Assembly: GCA_019414515.1 (NCBI GenBank)
Contig: DXLX01000004.1
Coordinates: 1 to 56,052 of the forward strand
Length of the DNA: 56,052 nucleotides
Origin: Collinsella sp.
Lineage (GTDB): Bacteria > Actinomycetota > Coriobacteriia > Coriobacteriales > Coriobacteriaceae
Reading direction: 5' to 3'
Of this stretch, positions 38,227-46,687 are shown piece after piece. The notes beneath the pieces were generated by a model. It was not told the origin of the DNA. It was given only the letters and a program-made list of their open reading frames with translations, and made no database searches. The stretch's first letter is position 1. Every line of letters begins with the position of its first letter. Position numbers and translations under genes: made by a program.

Positions 38227-38253
38227 CCCTTCCGACCCAGAAAGCCGGAAGGG
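38227..38253 (-). promoter_or_regulatory. Stem-loop before the ABC genes
   Basis: A perfect 8-bp stem (38227-38234 with 38246-38253; CCCTTCCG/CGGAAGGG) with an 11-nt loop adjoins the GGAGG ribosome site of the first permease. There is no U-tract. It is well placed to lower translation of the ABC genes or to stabilise the upstream secreted-protein message. Confidence 0.55.
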
Positions 38254-38268
38254 AGCCAATTCAAACAA

Positions 38269-38781
38269 CTATGCGGGAAGCTTGCGGAAATGCCCGACGC
38301 AGTCGGGGCTCCATACACCAATAACAGTGCCGTAGCCAGACTCCGCCCATGCAGTCAGTCGCGCCGCAGATCGCCCGTTCTCACGGACGAGGTTATACAT
38401 TTCCCACTGTCCCTTGTGATTCGAACGATACGTTCCCTGAGTACAATTCATGCTGCCGCTACCGCTTGTGTTATACGCACCGTCTGTATATAACCGAAGC
38501 GGATTTCCCGTATAACCTTGGATATCCAGATAGAGCGATGAGGAATCATCCTTTTGACGGTAGCCAGTTGCACTCGTCCCGGCACATTGAAAACTAAATG
38601 CCTTATCGGCATTGTTCGTACAGGTCGTAATTCCCGTATCGGCGTTTTGAGTAATGCTGGAAACCTGAGAGGTGTCAAACTCCTCTTGTGCAAACGATGC
38701 AGCGGGAACCCCTAGGGACAGACCAGCTGCAATCACCAAGCCGACTCCGATTCGAGCAATAGCGCTCCTTGGCTTAATCAT
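38269..38781 (-). CDS. Secreted four-cysteine protein
   Basis: This 170-residue protein has a classical signal peptide (basic start, hydrophobic core, cleavage after about ASFA). The mature chain of about 135 residues is rich in Ser, Thr, Gly and Asn and has exactly four Cys, so two disulfides are possible. No family is recognised. It lies between a membrane LuxR-type regulator and two ABC-2 permeases with an ATPase, all on one strand. That context resembles peptide bacteriocin or signalling loci, but the protein is longer than most bacteriocins and could instead be a sensor or a toxin inhibitor. The ATG at 38781 overlaps its GGAGAAGG site closely; TTG four codons earlier is an alternative. 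Confidence 0.7.
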   Translation of the reverse strand: MIKPRSAIARIGVGLVIAAGLSLGVPAASFAQEEFDTSQVSSITQNADTGITTCTNNADKAFSFQCAGTSATGYRQKDDSSSLYLDIQGYTGNPLRLYTDGAYNTSGSGSMNCTQGTYRSNHKGQWEMYNLVRENGRSAARLTAWAESGYGTVIGVWSPDCVGHFRKLPA

Positions 38782-38854
38782 GGCCTTCTCCAATCAAAAG
38801 CGGTTAACAATGCGTCGACGCACGGCAACCTTCGCATGAATAGAGAAAGATGTC

Positions 38855-38895
38855 TGTAAACACCCGCTATTGAGTTGATTGCTCAGGCGTTTACA
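38855..38895. promoter_or_regulatory. Inverted repeat at the end of the regulator gene
   Basis: TGTAAACAC (38855-38863) and GCGTTTACA (38887-38895) form an inverted repeat with one wobble. It overlaps the stop codon of the LuxR-type gene and lies about 75-125 bases before the secreted-protein start. It could be a terminator without a U-tract or an operator for the secreted-protein promoter. Confidence 0.4.
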
Positions 38896-41026
38896 CGTTA
38901 TTTACCTGCGATAACAATAAAATTAGCTCCGCCTTATTCTTGATCTTCAACTGGCGGTAAGATGCAGACCGCAGCGCTTGCACCGTAGATGCAGCGTAAC
39001 CGACATCCTCCGCAATGGCCTTTGTCGTTGCCCCCTCTGCCGTCATCAGCAAAATTTGCGACTGAACATCAGAAAGGGAGCGCGACGTAAGCAGGGCCAG
39101 CTGGCGCACGCGGGCCGTTTCGGTGGACCCGTTCGCCCGGTACTCCAAGACGGCCTTCTCGTCCTCAACCGAGCGGGCGAGCGCGATGTGCGTAACGAAC
39201 ATGGGCACAGACCAGCAAACAATCACCGTTGCCACGACGACATTGACAGCCGAACTTTGCCCCAACAACGACGCGAGGAACAACGGCTCGAAAACCGTCA
39301 GATCCTGCACCATATTGAGCAAGACAGCCCAAACAGGAGCCGTCGCCCCGAAGCAAAGCATCCATATCCCAAGCATTTTGCGCTGCGGACAGCTTCGCAT
39401 CACTATATATGTGAGCAGCACCCCCGTCAGCACCGCAAGTCCATGGATTCGCCCCCTAGCGACCGCATAGATTAAGGCAACCATGCCCATTGACACCAAC
39501 GGCACGATAGCCCGAGCATGGGCATGCACCTTAAACGGACGCAGCCCAACAGCGAGCGAAGCCGTAGACGCCACGCCGCAAAACAGGACCGGCACAGCCA
39601 TCAACGGAACGCGTATGCACATCAATGCCGCGATATAGATAAAAGACCATTCCACAGCAGATAGCACCGCCCATACGTACGGGCTTCCGAGCCAAATCGC
39701 TTCACCCGCTCTATCCAGCGCAGCGCCACGATTCGCTTTTCCACCCGCGTAGCGTAGCGACAGAAGCAGTCCGAGACCCAATGCGTAGCTTAAGAGGGAA
39801 AAGGCGACAGCCCGCGAAACACCGGACCCCCAATCGCTATCCGCCATTACCAAGGGCCCCGCCGCAAGGAGGATAAAGAATAATGTGAGCAGGTATCGAA
39901 ACAGCCGGCGCGTTCGAGCTGATGCCACTATATCGTCAGCATGCCGCTGCGGTAGCTCATGCCCTACAGTATCGCCCTCACCCGCAAACAGCGCCACGAG
40001 CTCGCGTGAGCCCGCAACCGACGCCTTCCCGTATGCTCGGTGAAGCGTTGTTCTCACCGTCGATGGCTTCGTATCCGTCTCCTTGGCAATTTCCGCCGGC
40101 GTTTTCCCTTTGAGCAGCAGTCGAACAAACTGCTCTTCTCTAGGCGACAGGGCAGGGGAAAACACCCCCGCATCGAATGTGTCGGACGCACAGGCGATAT
40201 CCGAATTGTTGTCCCGTTTCCCCCTTAGCAACATGCATACGAAGGCAGCAGCGATAACGGACCCCATCGCCAGCAATGCAATGACCACGGCATCGCTTGC
40301 GAAGTATGCCGCCTCAACAGCCGGAATAAGACCAATAGGAACTGCTACGAGCACAGAACAGGCAAACACGTCGCGCCGCCCATGGCCAAAGGCACGAGGG
40401 CGGCAAAACGGCGGGGCCACAGTCAATGCGAGATAGACCAACGGAATTAAAAGCGCAAGGCCAATTGACGCGGCCGTTACAGGGGGCATCCCCCATGGCT
40501 CGGGAACGACTCTCCATGAAACTCGACAGCAAAACAGCAGGCAAGACATGACGGCTATTGTTTCTGTAAAAATCGCGTCCTGCGGGTGACGAGTTTCCCT
40601 TTCGTCAGTCCGTGTCGACCTCTGCGTCAAAGGAGAGTCCGCCGTGCCCCAAATAACATATGAGAGAAGCAGCGACCCAACAAAGCACGAGACACACGAA
40701 ACGCCATGTAACAACCAAATCGGTGCAAACACGATTGGAATAGAGTCTCCGCGAGCATAGAAAGCCAGGTCGGCCCATTCGGGAACCGTTGCAATAACAC
40801 CAAGGAAAACACCGATGGCACCGAGATGCCTCGGCCTTCTCATTCCCCCCTTGCATAGCGCAGCACCATGAACAAACGCCGCGAGGCATGCGCCCAGGAT
40901 AACGAGCCAGGTCATTGCACCTGACGCTAGGCCGATTGAAGATGAAAACCGGTGATAAGGGGTGACCGCCATTACGACAAGCGCAATGGCGCAGGCAAAT
41001 GTAGCAGAACGGCGGGAAAAGAGCAT
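38891..41026 (-). CDS. Membrane regulator with two LuxR-type helix-turn-helix domains
   Basis: This protein of about 711 residues has an internally doubled plan. About eight membrane helices (residues 1-270) are followed by a LuxR-type HTH (about 295-345; LSPREEQFVRLLLKGKTPAEIAKETDTKPSTV region). Then come about eight more helices (370-630) and a second LuxR-type HTH at the C-terminus (about 645-705; SDVQSQILLMTAEGATTKAIAE region). Membrane-anchored LuxR regulators with one HTH are common in Coriobacteriia; two in one chain is unusual. It probably senses a small molecule or peptide and controls the following cassette. The ATG at 41026 has GGAGG 4 nt before it; an ATG at 41047 is an alternative. 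Confidence 0.8.
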   Translation of the reverse strand: MLFSRRSATFACAIALVVMAVTPYHRFSSSIGLASGAMTWLVILGACLAAFVHGAALCKGGMRRPRHLGAIGVFLGVIATVPEWADLAFYARGDSIPIVFAPIWLLHGVSCVSCFVGSLLLSYVIWGTADSPLTQRSTRTDERETRHPQDAIFTETIAVMSCLLFCCRVSWRVVPEPWGMPPVTAASIGLALLIPLVYLALTVAPPFCRPRAFGHGRRDVFACSVLVAVPIGLIPAVEAAYFASDAVVIALLAMGSVIAAAFVCMLLRGKRDNNSDIACASDTFDAGVFSPALSPREEQFVRLLLKGKTPAEIAKETDTKPSTVRTTLHRAYGKASVAGSRELVALFAGEGDTVGHELPQRHADDIVASARTRRLFRYLLTLFFILLAAGPLVMADSDWGSGVSRAVAFSLLSYALGLGLLLSLRYAGGKANRGAALDRAGEAIWLGSPYVWAVLSAVEWSFIYIAALMCIRVPLMAVPVLFCGVASTASLAVGLRPFKVHAHARAIVPLVSMGMVALIYAVARGRIHGLAVLTGVLLTYIVMRSCPQRKMLGIWMLCFGATAPVWAVLLNMVQDLTVFEPLFLASLLGQSSAVNVVVATVIVCWSVPMFVTHIALARSVEDEKAVLEYRANGSTETARVRQLALLTSRSLSDVQSQILLMTAEGATTKAIAEDVGYAASTVQALRSASYRQLKIKNKAELILLLSQVNNV

Positions 41027-41168
41027 ACGGCCTCCATAGCGTGTCATTATATCGCTCGAGCCGCTCGTTTATCTCTGTTCTCACACCAGCCAGCATCAAT
41101 GATTCAGGCGAACTCCAATCCGCGCCAGATCACGGTCCGGCTTTTGTTCGCAGTCCCCACATCAAAGC

Positions 41169-41306
41169 GGGATGCGGTTTCCTTTTGGACGCCGGTTCGG
41201 AAAGCGCATCCCGTTCCAGGGCAATATTCTGGGATGCAGTTTCCGCAGCCCACCCCATTTGGAAAGCGCATCCCATAATTTGGCTGAAAACTGAGATGCG
41301 CTTTCC
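41169..41306. repeat. Array A of alternating inverted 14-bp repeats
   Basis: Five units: GGGATGCGGTTTCC (41169), GGAAAGCGCATCCC (41199), GGGATGCAGTTTCC (41231), GGAAAGCGCATCCC (41261) and GAGATGCGCTTTCC (41293). Orientation alternates strictly and starts are 30, 32, 30 and 32 bp apart. Spacers after a GGAAA..TCCC unit are 18 bp; the others are 16 bp. A possible partial unit lies near 41345. It belongs to the same family as array B at 52091-52288. Confidence 0.85.
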
Positions 41307-41379
41307 AAACGAGCCGAAACGGGCCGAATCGATCGGGCCACCTCGCATCCCGCTATCCTCGCCATCTGCCCGAGCGTGC

Positions 41380-41385
41380 TACACT
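41380..41385 (+). promoter_or_regulatory. -10 box candidate for the kinase/division cluster
   Basis: TACACT lies 80 bases before the ATG at 41466. The same hexamer lies 11 bases upstream of the tRNA-Arg gene on the minus strand (52020-52025). No strong -35 is seen at 17 bp. Confidence 0.35.
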
Positions 41386-41465
41386 AGCAGCATCTATGCC
41401 ACCGCGAACGGCTCGGCCCCGCGCCCGCCGCTCGCAAACGAACTTTAAACGCACGAGGGTTGGCC

Positions 41466-43319
41466 ATGCCGCTTTTCTCGCAACATACCGCCCGGTTCTC
41501 GCCGGACGTTCCTTTGGAGGGCACCAGCTCTCGCGAGCTGCTCAAGCGGTACCAGCCGCTCGAGACACTTGCGACCGGCGGTTTTGGCTCCATCGAGATC
41601 TGCCGCGACACGCACCTGCGCCGCCGCGTCGCCATTAAACGCATCCCCCTTATCAACGGTGCCGGCATGCCCGCTAGCGACATCATGGATGTCCTGCGCG
41701 AGGCGCACACTGCCGCCATGCTTCAACATCCCAACATCGTGCAGGTCATCGACTTTACGCACGACACAGCCTATGCCTACCTGGTTATGGAATATGTCGA
41801 TGGCATGTCGCTGGCCGAGTTTTTGCACCGCGCGGACGGCCACTCACTTACCTTTGACGAGGCCGCGGCCATTGCCGATGCCCTGGGCCAGGCGCTCACC
41901 TTCGCCCATAGCAATGGCGTACTCCACCTGGACATTAAGCCCGCCAACGTGCTCATCGACCACTCGGGCAATGTAAAGCTCACCGACTTTGGCATGGCGC
42001 GACTGTCGTCCGCCGGTGGCTTTGGCGGCTCGCGCGGCGGCACCATCGGCTACATGCCGCCCGAGCAGCTCGATATCGAGACCGGCACGGTCGACGAACG
42101 CGCCGATGTCTTTGCCCTTGCCTGCGTTATCTATGAGGGCTTGTGCGGCAGCGCTCCCTTTATGGCGGCCACGCCCGCCGACTCGCTCGACCGCATCATC
42201 GGCGGCGCCACCTATCCCAGCGAGCTGATACCACACTTTCCCCCGGGAGCCGAGGCCGCGCTCATGAGCGCGCTCTCCCCCATGCCGCAGGACCGCCCCA
42301 ACAGCATCGAGGCATTTTGCGACCAACTCCTTGCCGGTCTGGGCAGCGTGCGCGAGGGCCGTCGCAGTCTGGAGCAAATGGTTGGCGAGCTTTCGGATGA
42401 CGAGCAGGAGCTCGACGATATCGAGCCGTCGTACTACGAGGACGACGCCATCGAGGTCGACCCCGCGCTCGGCTGGGCGGGCACGCGCTGGAGCCATGCG
42501 CGCGACTACACCATGCACGCTATCTCGGCGCTAACGTGCGGCGCCTTTAGCTTTTTGCTGATGCAAACGGCCGGGGTCGCGGCGCTTCCCGGACTTATTG
42601 CCGCGGCCATCGCGATTGGGGCGGCCGCCGGCCTGGCCCCGCAGATTGGCTCGGCCATCTCGGCTGTGGGCTTTTTGGTGCTCATGGCAAACGCCACCAT
42701 GCAGGCACAGGGCATCCTGTCGATGTTGCCCGTCGCGGTGATCTTTGCCGCCGCCATGTCCGGTTGGTGGATCGCCTGGGGTCGCACCGAGGCCGCCGCG
42801 AGCGCCGCACTCACCTGTGCACTCGCGCTTGGCTGTCTGACCGGCAATACCTTCCTGGCAGCTGGGGTCACCGCCGGCGTCGCGTCATTTTGGCTCGGCC
42901 CGGCAAGCGCCGCCGCGGCAACGGGCATGGGCGCACTTTTTGCCCGTCTGGCCACGGTCGCGCTTTCAGCCGGAGGCGTGCTGGGGCTCGGTAACGTTGC
43001 CGCAGCGCTGGGAGACCCACTCCTTTGGGCTGCCTTTGTGCTGGTAGCGGCAACTGCCGCGGCGTCATCTGCGCTGCTCAATGCCCATGCCAAGCGTGCC
43101 GATCAGGGCTCAAACCTTGCCGCAATCGCCGCCATCGCTGTCGCCGGCATCGGCTGCGCAGCGGCGTCCTGTCTTGCACACCATATGGAAATTGCCAGCC
43201 TTGCAGCCGCGGTCGTCGCCAAGGCGGCGGTTGCGGGAACCCTATCCTCTATAATCGTTGGGATATGCCTATATTTGCTCGGATACCAAAGAACCTATAC
43301 GGAGAGTGATCTTTCGTGA
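41466..43319 (+). CDS. Ser/Thr protein kinase with C-terminal multi-helix membrane domain
   Basis: This 617-residue protein has a kinase domain at about 25-290. The Gly-rich loop is LATGGFGSIE, Lys is in AIKRIP, the catalytic loop is HLDIKPANV and the metal loop is TDFGMA. The catalytic-loop Arg of HRD is replaced by Leu, so it is not a standard RD kinase. Residues about 345-610 form eight or more hydrophobic helices instead of an extracellular sensor. It is the first gene of the cluster that ends with pknB and may stand in the position PknA has in other actinobacteria. Its stop overlaps the GTG start of fhaA. Confidence 0.85.
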   Translation: MPLFSQHTARFSPDVPLEGTSSRELLKRYQPLETLATGGFGSIEICRDTHLRRRVAIKRIPLINGAGMPASDIMDVLREAHTAAMLQHPNIVQVIDFTHDTAYAYLVMEYVDGMSLAEFLHRADGHSLTFDEAAAIADALGQALTFAHSNGVLHLDIKPANVLIDHSGNVKLTDFGMARLSSAGGFGGSRGGTIGYMPPEQLDIETGTVDERADVFALACVIYEGLCGSAPFMAATPADSLDRIIGGATYPSELIPHFPPGAEAALMSALSPMPQDRPNSIEAFCDQLLAGLGSVREGRRSLEQMVGELSDDEQELDDIEPSYYEDDAIEVDPALGWAGTRWSHARDYTMHAISALTCGAFSFLLMQTAGVAALPGLIAAAIAIGAAAGLAPQIGSAISAVGFLVLMANATMQAQGILSMLPVAVIFAAAMSGWWIAWGRTEAAASAALTCALALGCLTGNTFLAAGVTAGVASFWLGPASAAAATGMGALFARLATVALSAGGVLGLGNVAAALGDPLLWAAFVLVAATAAASSALLNAHAKRADQGSNLAAIAAIAVAGIGCAAASCLAHHMEIASLAAAVVAKAAVAGTLSSIIVGICLYLLGYQRTYTESDLS

Positions 43320-44329
43320 ACTTCCTGAACATCTTCGAGGACCACGTGGCCGGCATCTTCGGTGCCACCCGTGCCCCGTTCTCCTTTAAGAAGCTTGCCA
43401 AGCAGGCCGCTCGCGACATGGAGGATCAGACTCTGGTGATCAACGGCGTCAACACGGCGCCGGCACTCTATACCATCCTGATCGCCGCCGACGACGATCC
43501 CATGCTCGCCCCGTTCTACCCCGAGCTTTCGCGCGAGGTCCGCGAGTTTGTGAAGGCGCAGGCCGAAAAGCGGCGCTATGTCTTTGTCGGCGAGCCCCTC
43601 GTGCGCTTTATGATCGATCCGCAGCTGCGCGCCGGCAAGTTCTCGGTCTTTGCCGAGAACGTCGATGCCCCCACGCTCGGCCGCCTGTACGAAGAAGAGC
43701 GCGCCTATCAAAACGGCCTGGGCCAGAACAACTCCGCGGCAAGCCGTGCCGCCAGCGCCCCGCGCGCCGGCCAGCAGCAGTTTGCTGCCCCGCAGCAGCA
43801 GCGCCCCGCCGCCATGCCCCAGCAGCAGCCGACGCCTCGCGCCGCCGCTCCCGACCCGCTTGCCATGGCAGACCCCTTCGCGCCTAGCGTCCCCGACCCC
43901 GCCGCCGCACCCATCCCGGTGCCGCAGACCGTCTCGCGCGACGCGCTTGCCGGCATGGGCGGAGCCGCCGCGACCGGCGCCGCCGTGGGCCTAGGCGCCG
44001 CAGCCGGCATCGCCTCCAACATGGCGAGCACTCGCGCCCCACAGCGCCCGCTCGCCCAGCTCGTCGACGTCGTGAGCGGCGAGAGCCATAGCATCACCTC
44101 CGCACAGGTGACTATCGGTCGCGAGCGCTCAGTTTCCGATATTGCCCTGCGCGACCCCAACGTGTCGCGCCGCCACGCCCAGCTCACCTTTACCGGCTCG
44201 GACTGGTCGATCGAGGACCTCAACTCCACCAACGGCACGCTCGTCAACAACCGTCGCATCACGCGCTGCCCGCTGCGCAACGGCGACCTGCTGACGTTTG
44301 GCCTGAGCACGTTCGAATTTAGGGGATAG
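43316..44329 (+). CDS. fhaA: FhaA-like protein (DUF3662 plus FHA)
   Basis: This 337-residue protein has an N-terminal DUF3662-like domain (about 1-125; starting NFLNIFEDHVAGIFG). A Gln/Pro/Ala-rich linker (about 135-245) follows, then a C-terminal FHA domain with the phosphothreonine-binding residues in TIGRERSVSDI, SRRHA and NSTNGT. FhaA binds phosphorylated division or wall proteins in mycobacteria. The GTG start overlaps the kinase stop (GTGA). FhaB starts 6 bases after it. Confidence 0.9.
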   Translation: MNFLNIFEDHVAGIFGATRAPFSFKKLAKQAARDMEDQTLVINGVNTAPALYTILIAADDDPMLAPFYPELSREVREFVKAQAEKRRYVFVGEPLVRFMIDPQLRAGKFSVFAENVDAPTLGRLYEEERAYQNGLGQNNSAASRAASAPRAGQQQFAAPQQQRPAAMPQQQPTPRAAAPDPLAMADPFAPSVPDPAAAPIPVPQTVSRDALAGMGGAAATGAAVGLGAAAGIASNMASTRAPQRPLAQLVDVVSGESHSITSAQVTIGRERSVSDIALRDPNVSRRHAQLTFTGSDWSIEDLNSTNGTLVNNRRITRCPLRNGDLLTFGLSTFEFRG

Positions 44330-44335
44330 TCGCTT

Positions 44336-44752
44336 ATGAACATCGATATCGTCCTGTTTGCAGGCCGCATCGTCCTGGTCGTCCTGCTTTATATCTTCCT
44401 GTTTGCCGTCATGAAGACCGGCGTGGGGCTCGTCCGCGGCCAGCGCCGCGACTCGGCCATCTGGACGATCGATGTGGACAAGGGCCCGCGCGGCATCCGC
44501 GGCATCCACGTGGATATGCTCGGCCCCGTCATCGTCGGCCGTTCGCCGTCGTCGGACATCTGCATCAACGAACCGTTTGTCTCGGCCTCGCATGCGCGTT
44601 TTTCGCTGCAGGGTCCGGCACTTATTATCGAGGACCTCAACTCGCTTAACGGCACGCTCGTCAACGGCCGCCAGCTGGTGGAACCCGCAACGCTGCGCGA
44701 GGGCGACGAAGTCCAGATTGGCGACGTGGTCATGAAGGTGAACCGTCGATGA
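44336..44752 (+). CDS. fhaB: FhaB-like FHA protein with N-terminal membrane helix
   Basis: This 138-residue protein has an N-terminal transmembrane helix (about 5-27) and a C-terminal FHA domain with intact IVGRSPSSDI, SASHARF and NSLNGT motifs. In mycobacteria FhaB (FipA) links kinase signalling to FtsZ and the divisome. Its stop overlaps the start of the phosphatase gene (ATGA). Confidence 0.92.
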   Translation: MNIDIVLFAGRIVLVVLLYIFLFAVMKTGVGLVRGQRRDSAIWTIDVDKGPRGIRGIHVDMLGPVIVGRSPSSDICINEPFVSASHARFSLQGPALIIEDLNSLNGTLVNGRQLVEPATLREGDEVQIGDVVMKVNRR

Positions 44753-46671
44753 TCGACGAGGAGAACAAGTCCGCAACCATGCCAGAGACGTCGGCCGCCC
44801 CCGCGACCGCGCCGGTTCATGCCGCCCCGGCGGGCCATGCGCCCGTGGAGCCCGAGGACACTGTGTTCTCCCTGCCTCTTTCGCATGTAACGCAAGAATA
44901 TCCGACGCTGACCGACGACGAGGATACCGAGGACAACGCTGACGGCGGTAACACCCCCATCGGCGTGCACGCCGCTACCGAGCAGCCCGCGGTCCCGCAA
45001 GACATGCCCGCGCCGGCTCACTTTGCCGAACCCGTCGCCACGGCGATTACCGAGAGCTCCGCGGTATTTGCGGCTCCCGAGCCCGCGGCACCGGTGTTTC
45101 CCGTAGCGCCGGCACCCGCCGCAGCACCCGAGTCCGCATCTGCACCGGAACCCGCGGCGGCGCCCGAAGCCATGCAGTCTGTAACCGAAGACGTACCCGC
45201 AGCAACGACGGAGGATGTCTCCCAATCCCACGGCACGCCCGCGCCCGCGCACTTCGCGACGCCCGAGTCTGCAGCCGTCGCCCCGCAAGACGACGAGCCT
45301 GTCGACCGTACAACCGAAGAGCCCGCCACGCCCAACGTCAACGACCCGAGCAACGATGCCGACACCGTCTCGCCCGGCGATACGGCCGAGATTGACGTTG
45401 CCGCCGTGGAGGCCAAGCTTAAGGACCCCGGCTCGACCATGAGTTTTGAGCCGCTGACCGACGAGCGCGTCGAGACTGACTCGACCTACGACGCCGGCAC
45501 GACCACGCAGCTCATGTGGGGCGCCCGCTCCGATGTTGGCTGTGTGCGCCCGCATAACGAAGACTCCTATCTGGTGCAATCGCCGCTCTTTTGCGTATGC
45601 GACGGCATGGGCGGCCACGCCGCCGGTGAGGTAGCCTCCTCCATCGCCGTCGAGACCATTGCCAAGACAGCGCCGCAGGCAGCCGACGCCGCACGACTGG
45701 CGGCCGCCGTCGAAGCTGCAAACGCCGCGGTCATCGAGGCTGCGCTCAACGGGCTTGGCAAGCCTGGCATGGGCTGCACGGCAACCTGCGCCTATATCGA
45801 AAACGACATGCTCGCTATCGCCCACGTGGGCGACTCGCGCGCCTATCTGCTCCACGAGGGCACGCTCATCCGCGTGACCCGCGACCACTCCTATGTGGAG
45901 GAGCTCGTGGACGCCGGCGAGATTACGGCAGACGAGGCTCGCGTCCACCCCAACCGCTCGGTCATCACCCGCGCGCTGGGCTCGGATCCCGCAATGTATG
46001 CCGACCACTTTACCCTGCATATCGAGGAAGGCGACCGCCTGATCCTGTGCTCGGACGGTCTTTCGAGCATGATTCCCGATAGCGATATCGAAAACATCGC
46101 CACGCAGTCCTCGACCGCGCAGATTTGCGTCGACAACCTTGTTGACGCGGCACTGGTCGCCGGCGGGCATGACAACGTCACCGTGCTTGTCGTTGACCTG
46201 GTCGACGATGGCGTCATGCGCGAGGCAAAGCGCGTCCGCCGCCGCAACATCACCATTGCCACCGTACTGGGCATCGCTTTTGTGCTGGCGGCAGCCATCT
46301 GGGCCTACGCAGGCATCACCGGCTCGTACTACCTGGGCACCTACAAGGACACCGTCGCGGTCTACCGGGGCATTCCCGGCAAGCCGCTCGGCCTTAAGCT
46401 GCACTGGCTCGACAGCACGACCACCATCAAACTGTCCGACCTGCCCGAAGACACACAAAATCGCCTTAAGGCAGGTATTCAGCAGACGAGCATCGACGAC
46501 GCACAGGACACCATCTCCAAGTACCGCCATCAGATCGACGAGGAGCAGACCCGTCAGGTGATTGACGCGCAAACGATCCGCAATAACACCGACCAGGGTT
46601 CGACCTCCGAATCGGATTCCGAGAATACCGCCGAACAGTCCGCCGAGGCCGAAGCCTCCGATAAGAATTAG
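44749..46671 (+). CDS. pstP: PP2C-type Ser/Thr phosphatase, PstP-like
   Basis: This 640-residue protein is longer than usual because of an N-terminal extension of about 250 Ala/Pro/Glu-rich residues. The PP2C domain follows (about 257-485; SDVGCVRPHNEDS, CDGMGGHAAGE, HVGDSRAYL, SDGLS, GGHDNVTVLV). Then come a transmembrane helix (about 502-525) and an extracytoplasmic tail of about 115 residues. It should reverse phosphorylation by the cluster's kinases. Internal starts that would drop the extension cannot be excluded, but the first ATG overlaps fhaB and looks coupled. Confidence 0.92.
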   Translation: MIDEENKSATMPETSAAPATAPVHAAPAGHAPVEPEDTVFSLPLSHVTQEYPTLTDDEDTEDNADGGNTPIGVHAATEQPAVPQDMPAPAHFAEPVATAITESSAVFAAPEPAAPVFPVAPAPAAAPESASAPEPAAAPEAMQSVTEDVPAATTEDVSQSHGTPAPAHFATPESAAVAPQDDEPVDRTTEEPATPNVNDPSNDADTVSPGDTAEIDVAAVEAKLKDPGSTMSFEPLTDERVETDSTYDAGTTTQLMWGARSDVGCVRPHNEDSYLVQSPLFCVCDGMGGHAAGEVASSIAVETIAKTAPQAADAARLAAAVEAANAAVIEAALNGLGKPGMGCTATCAYIENDMLAIAHVGDSRAYLLHEGTLIRVTRDHSYVEELVDAGEITADEARVHPNRSVITRALGSDPAMYADHFTLHIEEGDRLILCSDGLSSMIPDSDIENIATQSSTAQICVDNLVDAALVAGGHDNVTVLVVDLVDDGVMREAKRVRRRNITIATVLGIAFVLAAAIWAYAGITGSYYLGTYKDTVAVYRGIPGKPLGLKLHWLDSTTTIKLSDLPEDTQNRLKAGIQQTSIDDAQDTISKYRHQIDEEQTRQVIDAQTIRNNTDQGSTSESDSENTAEQSAEAEASDKN

Positions 46672-46687
46672 AAAGGGAGTGCCGCTT

